From: Spirochaetia bacterium
Lineage (GTDB): Bacteria; Spirochaetota; Spirochaetia; Treponematales; Treponemataceae
DNA: 38,059 bases
Direction of reading: 5' to 3'
NCBI GenBank assembly: GCA_022768685.1
Contig: JALEPQ010000134.1
Location: 1 to 38,059 of the forward strand
The notes beneath the pieces were generated by a model, which did not search any database, was not told where the DNA came from, and worked only from the letters and a program-made list of their open reading frames with translations. Shown in pieces: positions 17,265 to 29,400 of the stretch; positions within the stretch are counted from its first letter, which is position 1; each line of letters begins with the position of its first letter. Made by a program: the position numbers and the translations under genes.

Positions 17265-17326
17265 ACCCCTTCGCAATAATCCGCGTAACCGAGCAATTAC
17301 GCTTGATTATTGCGTTGTTCACACAG
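17259..17326. repeat. Three-tier nested palindrome between giant genes 2 and 3
   Basis: Three stems are stacked: CTGTGAAC (17259-17266) with GTTCAC-A-CAG (17317-17326); CGCAATAATC (17272-17281) with GATTATTGCG (17305-17314), perfect over 10 bp; and GCGTAA (17283-17288) with TTACGC (17297-17302). Its CGCAATAAT core and its GCGAAGG/GGTTCA wording resemble the element at the left end of the window, suggesting one family. There is no T-run, so it is not a simple terminator. Confidence 0.75.
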
Positions 17327-17435
17327 TGCTTACTGTCCCCCTCTTTTTAGTAAAGTCTTCTCATTTAAATAGTATTTCCGTAACATTGTTAGTTAATTTG
17401 CAAAAAAAAAATTATATAAAATCAATAAATCCCGA

Positions 17436-17441
17436 TATAAT
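17436..17441 (+). promoter_or_regulatory. Candidate -10 box for giant gene 3
   Basis: A perfect TATAAT lies 41 nt before the ATG at 17483, leaving a leader of about 35 nt with GGGG (17473-17476) as a weak ribosome binding site. The -35 region is only AT-rich (TATATA). The terminator and palindrome upstream imply that gene 3 has its own promoter. Confidence 0.45.
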
Positions 17442-17482
17442 AAAGGTAAGAGTTTATATTTCATAATATATTGGGGTATTTT

Positions 17483-20400
17483 ATGAATAACTATTTTAAA
17501 AAGTTTAACTTAATTTTATGTTTAAGTTTAACAGGATTATTTACATTTTCCTGTAGAATTGGTCTTGGAGCATCAGTAGATACAGAACCTCCAAAGATTT
17601 CAATTGAATCACCTGCTGCCAGTGCAGTTATTAGGGACTCCTTTGCTTTAAAGGGTAATGTTTCTGATGATAAGGGGATTAAATCTATTGAAGCTGTTTT
17701 TACTTCTACAGATTCAAAAGGCTATTCAAGAACTTTTACTGGCGACGTAACTGATGAATCTTGGAAGTGTATTATTTCTGATATGCCAGATGGTAGTTTT
17801 GAAGTAACTGTTACTGCCACTGACCATAGTAATCACACTACAACTGCATCCCGCCAGTTTACAATTGATAATACTCCACCTTTAGTAGTTTTACAGCGTC
17901 CTTCTTCTAAGGCAACTGCTGATAATTCCTCTACAGATTCTTACGGCCAGCTTTTAACTCTTGAAGGTCAGGCTGCTGATGATAATGATGTAGATCATAT
18001 TGATGTTTCTATTTTCAAGGATGCTGCACAGACTCAGCTTTTAAAAACTGTAACTCTAAAGAATGTTCCTCCAACTATTTCTTTGGATGTTGCACAGTTT
18101 GTTGATGGAGTGGAAAATGACTATTCAACTATTTACGGAACAACTTCAAAAATTGATGATACACGTTATTTTTATCTTTCGTTAAAAGTTTATGATGGTG
18201 CAAAACGCTATCCGGTTGATGGAGAGCGTTCTGCTGATGATGATAATGGAAATGCAACAACTTCTTATTATCTTTACAGTGATCTTTCTGGTTCTGTTTT
18301 AAGTAATTATAAGGTTACAGATGTTTACCACATGCTAAGTGGGTTTTATTCCGATTCTAATGTTAGTAATTCTGTAAAACAGCAGCTTGAATCAGTTTCA
18401 ATTAAGGAATCAAGATTTTCATTAAATCCAGAAAACAGTCCTACTTATACTGTTACAGGAAGAAGCTGGCTAACAGTTGAAAAAGATTCTGAAGGCAACA
18501 TTAGTCCAACAGAAGGTCTTGATAAAATAACAAAAGATTACTATTTAACAAATGACACAGCTCAGCTTGTAGTAGAAGTATCACCAGGTCTTGATGGTTC
18601 ATCTATTCTCCCAGAGACAATTGGTGTTTATTTATTAAAAACTAATAATGTTGGTGAACCTGAAAATAACGCAGAAAAAATCTGGATTGTAAAACCAGAA
18701 ACTGCTTGGGGTGATTATCCTGCAGAAACTGCTCCTTTGTGGTCAGATAGAAAATCTATGAGTGGTTCATCTTACAAGTTCTCAAGCGAAAAAAATATTT
18801 CTGCTTCTGAATACGGATTAAAAATTAATGCTTGCTACAGAATTTATGTCGTAGGTAAGGATAATGCAGGAAATCAGTTAAATAATACTGATACAAAATT
18901 CTGTGGTTTCTATCTTGCTTCAAGTGGTGCAACTATGAGTTATAAGCTCATGGAGCAGGAAGATTATGTTACAACACAGGGAACTAAAAATAAGGTAAAT
19001 ACAATCTTAAAAATCCGTCCAACAGATAAAAATAAATTCTATGCTTACAGAATGTTTTCATCTTCAATTCCTAGAACCATTAGTAAGGATATGTTCTATG
19101 ACAATGGAAAATTAATAACAGGTGTAACAGAACTTGAGATTGAAGGAATTCCTGACTCTTACGAAGGAGCAGATTCATCTTCTTATAGTGCTATTTATTA
19201 TGACAACGATATTCCTCTTGAATATGTAGATGATAATGATAAATCTACTGTAAAAAAATATTTAATGTATCTTATTTTGGATTATAAACTTGGTGGAAGT
19301 GAAGAAACTGATGTTAACTTACAAAATACGTACGATTCATATTTAGCTGTAAAAATTGATGACATTAAGCCTACAACAACAATCAAGCAGCCAGTTGCTT
19401 CTTACAAGGATGATACAAAATATATAGATGATACTTCTTTTGATTTCCGTCTTGAATCAAAGGATAGTGATTCTGGAATTGAAAAACTTGAATATGTAAT
19501 CACAAAATCCTCTACAGCACCTGCTGATGGTGATGCTGCTTGGATAAGTACAGATGATTACACTGGTGGAGTTTATGATTTTTCAAGAAATCTTATTGAG
19601 GGTGAAAATTCTCTTGCAGAAGGTAAATGGTATTTATATGCAAAATCAACTGATGCTGTTGGTTTAGTTTCTGATACAGTCAGCACATGGTTCAATGTTG
19701 ATAAAGCTGCGCCTGCTTTGACAGTTTCTGATCTTACTGAAGATTCTAAAAATCTTTTAAATCAGACTATTACAATAGATGGGAATAATAAATATCTTAC
19801 AATTACAGGAACTATAGATGATTCAAATGCTCTTCACGGAACTGAATCTCTTGTAATTAAAGTTGATGATGTAAATAAGGTAAGTACAAAAATTGATGTA
19901 GCAAATGATCATACTGCAACTGCACAAGAACCTTGGACATATACAAAATCAACAAAAACCTGGACTTACAAGCTTCCTGTAGGAGATGTTCCCGGAACTC
20001 TTAAAGAAAATTCAGATGTAAAACTTGAAGTAATTGCAAAGGATATTGTAAACAGAAAGGTTTCTAGAGAATTTACACTCTATTATGATACTCATAAACC
20101 TATTGCCAGCATTTCTTCTCCAGATACAGATTATTCTGAGACACAATTTATTAGTGCAGATAAATTTGATTTTAAGATTGATGCTTCAGATTCAACAGGT
20201 TCTGGAATAAAAACTATAAGTTATGTCTTCAGCAGATCTTCTACAAAAGAAGGAATTTCAGAAACTTGGGTAGATGATAATTCTTACATAAGTGGCGATA
20301 AGTACATTACAAAAGAACTTGTTTCAGGAAATGGAACTCCAGAAAATGCAGCACAACTTACAGAAGGTAAGTGGTACTTATACGTAAAAGCAACTGATAA

Positions 20401-23400
20401 AGTAGGATTAACATCTGATACAATATGCAGGGCCTTCAATGTAGATAAATCAACTCCAGACTTAAGGGTAAAAGTTGGTGATAAACAACTTTCCGAAGAT
20501 TCTACTAACGCATTCTATGAAGAAATCTCTAATAAGGGAACTGAAAATGAAGCCTTAGTTCTTACTGGAACGGTTTCAGATACAAATGCCCTTTCAAAAC
20601 TTGAAATTTCAGTAGATGGACAGAATCCAGTTTCAATTACACCAAATAAAGGAACTTGGGAATATAATCTTCGTGTAGGACCAGAAGATGGTACCTTACA
20701 AAAGGATGCTTCTATTTCCGTAAATTTAACTGCAACAGATGCAGTTAGTCGCAAAACATCAAAGGATTACATTGTTTATTATGATACAAAAGCTCCAACT
20801 CTTGATGTTTCAAGTCCTGCAGAAAATATTTCTGTAGATGCAGGAGCTTATAAAATTAAGGGTAATGTAGTTGATGATGGATTTGGACTTACAACTCTTG
20901 TTTTTGAATTAAGAGAACGTGGAAAAACTACAGTCCTAAAAGACGAAAATAATAAGGCCATATCAGGAACTTCAACTTATGATGCGACAACAAAGAAGTG
21001 GAGTGGTTCAGGTAATTATCCTCTTACAGTTCGTGGTGGACAGTGGTATTTCTCAGAAACATTCGGAAGCACAACAGAATCTGCAATTCCTTTAGGAACA
21101 AAAGAAGGTTCAATTGATTTATATGTAAAGGCAACAGAAAACAGTGCTGTAACTTCACGTGCAAAAATCACAGAAAAAACAGTACCATTCTATTTTGACA
21201 GTGCACTTCCTGGTGTAAATGAAGATGGAATTCAGGCAAAAGGTAGAACTACAAATACAAACTTTACATTAAAAGGAAAAGTTTGGGATTCAAATGAAGT
21301 CGCAAGCGTAAGCGTAAGCTACGATGAAAATGGCATTACAAAAACTTTAACATCTACAGGTGACTCTCCAAAGGTTACACTAGGTTCTGTTGTAACAGCA
21401 AAAACTGAAGCTACAGGAGCAGCTTGGTCATGTCCATTTGAAATTACTTCTTCACGTATTAACGGAACAAAAGACGGTGAACTTTCTGATGGTACATACA
21501 CCTTTACAATTACAGCAACAGATGCAGCCGGAAAAACAGCAACTGTTCAGCGTACTGTAACTGTAGATACAATAAAACCTGAAATGGGAACTAATGTTGT
21601 AGATGGTTCTCAGGGTACAAAAATAGGTGATAATTACTGGTTTAGTACAAATCAGGTTCCAATTTTAATCAGAGCAGAAGATGATACAAATGGAACTGGA
21701 ATTTCTAAAGTAGAATATTCATTAAGTTCAGACTTTGCTTCATCTGCAGCTTTAGCTACAAGTAGTTTTAAATTATCTGGTGAATCATCTAAAAAAGAAG
21801 GATGGGCAGGAACTGTAACTTGTTCAAGGGAGGGTGCAAATACAATTTATGTTAGAGCTACAGATACAGCAGGAAACAAGATTGAAAAATCTATTACTGC
21901 TTATGTAGATACAAAATCACCTGCATTCACTTGTACAAATTTAAATACCACAATTACAGGGACTCAGGTTTCTACAGAAAGTGAACTGATTGTTAATGGA
22001 ACGACAGATATTACAATTATCCTTTCAGATGTTGCAGATGATGAAACTAGTGGGGAAGGTACTTTTGCTGGTTTATACACGTCTGCTACAGAAAATGCTG
22101 CTGTCCAGATTGTGGAATTAGGTTCTACAAAAGTAGACATTAAGTCAACTTATGATTCAGATAGTGAAAAATATATTCTTACAATTCCAAAAGAACAGCA
22201 GACAAAAGCAAATTCGGGAAGTGTAAAAGTTCAAATAACAGATAGGGTTGGTCATTCTACAACTACAGAAGCATTTAAAATGTCAGTAGATACAAGTGCA
22301 CCAACAATAAAAATTACTTCCCCAACAGCAGGTAAGGAAGTAAATAAAGTAATAACAGTTTCTGGTGAAGCTAGTGATACAAATAAGGTTAGCCTTGTAA
22401 CTGTAACTGCTAAGGGAAATTCAAAGACAAAATCTTATACATTTACCCCTAAAACAGCTGCAGAAGATGTTGAATGGTCAGTTAATATTGATACAACATA
22501 TTTTTATAATGATAAAGAAACAGAAAATTTGGTTCTGTCTGTAACAGCAAAAGATTCTTTGGGCAATGAAACTATAGCAGCAAATGAAGTAACAAGAACA
22601 ATTAAAATCAATCAGAATCTAGATCGCCCTAAAGTTGTAATTTCAAATCTTGATGGTTCTGGAACAACTTTAATGTACGGAAACAGAGCTTCTATTTCTG
22701 GTACTGTTGAAGATGATGATGGAATTGAAAATTTTGCTGTAGTATCGTCTGCAATTACAGATTTTGCTACTGGAACTAAATCAAAATTCCTTGCTGAAAA
22801 TTCAAAACCATATTCGGTGAGTGATGGTTCACAAATTACATTAAATATCCTCAATTCAAAGACAACAGACAGTCAGGATGATATTGATAATTTGTACAAA
22901 ATAACTCCTGCAAGAGATTCTCGTATTTACAAATATTATGTAAAAACTGAGGCTGAAATAGATTATTACGATGTTACAATTTATGAACCTGAAACAGGAA
23001 TCTGGACATTCTATCCGCATGATGCATCTGATGCTAATAAGTCTATCTATTTTGTAATTCAGGATACAGATTCTACTAATGTAACCACTTCAGAAGGCTC
23101 AACAACATATAATTATTTCTATACAACTTCAACTAATCAGCTTTACAATCCTAAAGTGCAGTTTAAATCTGGAACAGTTGGTGATAATAAAACAGTAATT
23201 ACATATCTTTCTGACAGTAAATCTCCAGAATTTGTTTCTGCAAGTATGAACTATAAGGCCACTTCTAGTGCAAAAACAGAAGATGGAACAGAAAGCAATG
23301 TAAATCAATCAACAATTGTTGGTGGAAACAGAAAATTTGTTCAGTTTGTTATTACATGTTCAGATGCTGCTGGAATTTCTAGAATGCAGCTAAAAGTTGT

Positions 23401-26400
23401 AGATTCTACTAATGCAGAAAAACAAAACTTAAAAATTAATACAGACGCTGAAAGAGCTGTTAATGATGGAACACTAATAAATGGAATTTGGACAACTCCA
23501 TACATTGATGTTTCAGATTTTGCAAAAGGTGGTGCCCGTGGAGTTCTGACTTTCTATGATGGAAGTGGGCTTTATAATAATACAACAATTAACTTTACAA
23601 TTGATAATGACGCTCCTTCGTATTCAGGAATTTCTCCGTTGTCAAATGATGAAGTTACAGGTCAGATTACAATAACTGGTAATACAACAGATATTGGTGA
23701 TGCAGGTGTAGTTTCTACAAGATGGATTATTCCAACTTATAAAACATGGACATATACAAAGGATGCAACTGCAACTTACGAAGAAGGTCACTTTGTAAAA
23801 GATGGTGAAAATTATAAGGCTTATACAAACGAAACTACAGGTGATACATATTCAAGAACAGGCGCTACACAGTATACAGATGCAGAGATTAAGGCAATGA
23901 ATGCTTTAGTAAAAGATTCTAGTCCTGTTTATGCTTATGGTCACTATTCGTTAAATTCTTCTGGAAAATATGAGACTGCTATTGGTAAAACAAGCGGAGA
24001 TACATATTCAAGCCAATTAAATGAAATGGATCAGGGCTCAACAGCTACAAGCTGGACAAAAATCTTCACAGAAACAGAAATTAAGTCTTATGATAAAGAT
24101 GATTTATCAAATACTTATGTAGTTTCAAAAGATGAAGCCGCTGGTGATATTTATCTTGTTCCTTTCTACATTGTTTCAGAAGATGCAGTAGGAAATATTT
24201 CGATTAAGAAGCATGTAATCAGACATAATCCTGATGCAAATATTCCTCGTGTAACTTCAATTTCTCCAAATGAAGATGATTATGATGAAATTAAGGATTC
24301 AAATGGAGTTGTAACTGGAAGACAGAATTATGTAACAATGGGTGGTACAATCAAAATAAATGGTACTGCTCAAGATAATGTAAGCATAAGTAAAGTATTC
24401 TTACAGATTGATCCAAATCCAACTTTGACTTCTGGAAAATATGTTCCAAATTTTGACTCTACAGATAAATCAACAGTTGCAGGATACACAAGTACTGGTA
24501 CTTCAAAGGTTTATACAATCACAGATAAATCAAACATTACAGGATTATCTGATGATAAAAAAGATAAGATTGCAGCTGCATGGTGGGGTATTGAAGTAGA
24601 AAAAACAACTTCTTGGAATAAAGAAATTAACAAATATGGTGAACTTAATCCTTCTGAAAATGGTTTAAAATATGTTTGTATTCGTGCATGTGCATTAGAC
24701 AATGAAGGAAATATTGGTGCTTGGTGTTCTCCAATTACAATTGCAATTGATATGGGAACTCCAAAAATTGGTGAACATGGGCAGAGATTGTATAAGTACA
24801 ATTCAACAGGCTTTAATAGTAATAGCCCAGAATTAAATATTGAGGCTCGTATCGAAACTTACTCTGCTGATAAATATTTAAGAGGAAATTGGTACTTTGT
24901 AGTTTCAGTAGAAGATGAAAGTGGAATTAGCGAATGTGAAGTTTACAAAGATGGTGGACTTATAAATACATCAGACTATACTGCAAAATCTGTTGGAACT
25001 GGTGATTCTGGATGGGGTACAAGAAGTGGAAAGTTACTCTATATTCCAGTTGATAATTCTTCAACAACAGTAACTTATACAGTTTATGCAAAAGATGCTG
25101 ATGGAAAAACATCTGAAAAGGATTTTACATTCAATATTGATAATGATGCACCAATTATTTCTTCTGTAAAGGGTAATTCAAAATCATTATTAAGTTCACC
25201 AGACGCAATTTCTAACTCAAATTATAGGTACCAGTTGGAAAGTGCAATTGCAGATAATAATTCTGGATTGGATATGGTTGCTTTCTATTTTGAAAGAGCA
25301 ACAGGAACTACAGATATTGACGGTGTTTATGATGTAATGCTGCCACACAATAATACTCGTGCAAACAGAATTACTGGAGCAGCTTCAAAAACAGTTGTTT
25401 CTGGTGCAACACCAATTACATTCAAGGGATTAGAATTAACTGGGACAACACGTTCTACAGATAAAACTGTAGTTCATGCATCTTTGGTGAATAATGCAAA
25501 TATCAGAACCGGTGGTTTAATTTTCATTGGTGGTATGTATCACCGAATTGATGGTTTTGCAAAGGCTACTGGTACAATTACCTTAGATGAAGCTGTGGCA
25601 GTTTCAGAAACAAATGTATTCTTACCATATGCTCAGGTAATTGATAATGCAGATAAGTGGAACTGGAATGAAACTACTCATGTTTATGATAAAGTAACAG
25701 ATGATGATGATAACATGGTTGAATCTCTTACAGGTACAAAATCTGGAGGATATTCTGCAGAAGCTTCATTTGATTCGTCAAATATTTACGATGGTCCAAT
25801 AAATCTTGTTATTGTAGCATTTGATAAAGCTGGAAATACAAGTGGAAGAATTATAGAAACATCAGTTCAGAATAATAGACCACAAGTTTCGAAAATTTGG
25901 TTAGGTACAGATTTAACCGGTGATGGAAAATATGCAGATTCAGAATTTGAAGAATATGATGTAGGTCATGTAAGCGGAACAACTTCATCAGCTGTAATTA
26001 CAACAGCAGGCTATAAAGAAGTTCGCTATAACGAAGATACACATGCATATTACACAGTAAATTCTTCTCGTGGTGCTTTTACTGTAAAAGATAAACTCGT
26101 AGTAGTACCAGAATTTGTTGGTGGAAACGGAGATATTCAGATGGTATTTAATCCATCTGCAAGTGACACAGAAATAAATAAAACTGAAGAAACTGCTGCA
26201 AACAGAATAAAAACAACAATATTCACTTCTTCTCATGTACCAACAACTACAAGTGGCGTAGATGTAAATGAAACAATTAGAATAGGAACAAAAGCTTATA
26301 TACTTCAGAATAATTCAGAAACTGCAACAACTAAACTTCCTGCTGATTCAGCATCTGCAAAAGTTTCATTTACATTCTGGGATTCAACAGATGGTCTTGA

Positions 26401-29400
26401 ATGTGGTTCAACTTCACAGTGGGCTTATGTAAGAATTACAGACTTAGCTGTAGATTGTGTTGATGACGTAGCTCCAAAAGTAATTATTGACCCATTTAAG
26501 TGGACTGGAAGAGGATTTGATGTGGTAAAGAATAGTGATGGTACTGTAAAAGGCTATAGTCCACTAAATAATCTTTATTATTCGGTAAATAACGCTAACT
26601 GGAAAACAGCTGGTACTGGAGGAACAGAAGCCTCTCCAACAAATTCAGAAGTAAACGGACATATTGAACTTGTAAATGATATTGATACGACTAAAGTTAC
26701 TGCTGATAACTTTGGAACAAACGATCCTAAAGTTTCTGGAAAAATTGTAGTTCGAGGTACAGCTTACGATGATGTACGTCTTGATACACTTTGGGTTTCT
26801 TTTGCAGGAATGACACTGGCAAATAAACTTACAAATACAGTAAGTATTAAAACAGCTGCAAATGCTATGCCGACACTTTCAACAAATGGTGAATATACTG
26901 TTGGAGCAGTTACTTATTACCAGGCTGCAAAATATACAACAGCTTCTTCAACTTGGAGTACAGCAACTGCAACAATTGGAACTGAGGGATGGGAATTTAA
27001 GATTGTAGAAGATGGAGTAAATGATAGTAACAGTTTCTTTAATCAAAAGGGACATCGCGTAACGTGGGAACTTTATCTTGATACTGCAAAAATACCTAAT
27101 GTTGCTCAAAAAGATGTAAAAGTAGCAGTATTAGCAGTAGATGGAAGAGGACAATTACAGTCTAGTACAAGTGTAGAAGGAACAGCTTCCGCTTCAAATG
27201 CAACTAATTACAATGCAGTTTGTGTTCCTTCATATCAGATGGATGTTGTACCTTATATTACAAGTGTGGATACATACATATATGGAAAATTAAAGAGTAG
27301 TATTAGAAGTGCTTACTCAAGAACATCATTAGGAAATTATATAGTTCGTAATAATGAAGAAATTACAATACATGGTTTCAACTTAGGAAGTTCTACAGTT
27401 GATCCTGTAATTACTAATGGTACAAAAGGCTCTGGAAAGAGTACGTATTATGTAAATGGAAATCTAGTTGTTTCAACTGCAAATATGACTTCTGGTAATT
27501 TTGCACTTAAAGTTGGAGTTTCTGGAAGTGAAGTGGATTTATTCAATAATTACAGTAATAACAACGCAAAAGGATCTTTCACAGGAACAATGAATGATTC
27601 TACTAGTTATGACAATAAAAATACTTATGGTTATAACAGAATGCCAAATAATTCAAGTAACAATCTTCTTACAGATGATATTATATTTGACGTATGGCAG
27701 TTCAATAGTGCTGCAGCAAAACCTGTAAGTGGAAAACTTTCAGAACCAGTAATGAGAATTAATCCAAAAGATGGCAGAATTGGTTTTGCATTTGTAAGTG
27801 GTCCGGCAGATTTTTCAATGTCTCAAATGTTTCAGGGACAATCAAATTCATACACAAGATTCCAGCATAACTATGCTACATTCAATAATGTAAGTTTTGT
27901 TTATGATTCAAATGGTATTGCTCATGGTACAACAACTGGTTTGGATACCTATCCAGAAGATACTAATTATAATTACACTTTAGCAGGTAGATTTACTTAC
28001 CAAAACAGCAAATGGGGAACAGGTACTGTTAATAGTATGAATGATAATTATGATGGTACCAATAAAGTCCGTCTTGAAGCTATAGGAATTCCGGGAAATA
28101 ACAACACTGATAATAAAGGTAATATCAGTATTATTGTAAACGGAACTAAACCAATTAGTTATACTATGACAGAAACAAGATTTGCATCTCCAACAATAGC
28201 TACTACTACTCATGGAACAGCAATGAATCAAACATCTGTTTATCTTGCATATTATGATGATATTCAAAAACAGATAAGATTTAGATATGCAACTTTAGGT
28301 GATAGTAAAGGCAATTACAATAATTTTAATGATAATGGTAAAGATAATAAACGCATTGCAATTAGTAATTATAACCCCGACGGAGCTGGAGATAATAATA
28401 ATGCAAAACGTGTATTTGAATCTACTACAAATGTATTTAGTTTAATTGCAGGAAAAGACTGGCAGCAAACTAGAAATTCTGCACAAGATGGCTCAGATAC
28501 AAATTATAAATATACAAGAGTTACTTCTGCTGCTGAAAATAATATATCGCTTGCTGCCGATGGTTATTATCTTGATACTGGTTCTGTTGCTGGTAAATAT
28601 GTTGCAATTGATGCATTAGCTGGTACTGCAAGTAATGGAACTGTTACTTCCTCAAATGCAGCTTCCGGTGATACTGTAGTTGCAGTCTGGTTTGATGGAA
28701 CAAACTGTAATTACTCATATATTGTAAATCCAACTTCAGGAAATGATTTAAATGCTTACAGAACAACAATAGCAGATGGTTATTGGTCAAAACCTAAAGT
28801 GATTTTTAGTGAAGGTGGAGAATACTGTAATGTTAAGTTTGGTCCAGATGGATCAGTTCATATTGCAGCTAATGTTGATGGTGTACTTAAATACGCTTAT
28901 TTAAAAGATCCTGCAGCAATCTCAAGCTATGTTGAATCAACAGATTCTGTTGTTATAGATTCATATTCAAATACAGGTACACAGATTACAATTGATGTTG
29001 GTTATGATAAAACAAGAACAAGTGTAGTTGTCCCATATATTGGATACTATAATGAATCTGCAAAACGAGCTGCCGTAGCTCATCCTGTAATAAAGAGCAC
29101 AACAACAAGTGGAACAACAACTTATTCTGTAAATTATAAAGCTCAGGGTACAAGCGATTCTGTTTATACAGGAAACTGGGAAATTTCTATTGTTCCAACT
29201 GCAAGTGATCTTTCTGATGCATTAAATACAACAGATAAGGTAAGTATTGGATTATGGAAAACAACAACTGGCGTAATAAAGAATTCTACGACAGGGTCAT
29301 CATCAGCTTCTAATACAAGTGGAAACTGTTGGGGTAATGGAACCGCTTATCCTGTATTAGGATATTCAGTTGTTACAACTTCTGGTACCGCAATAGAAAC

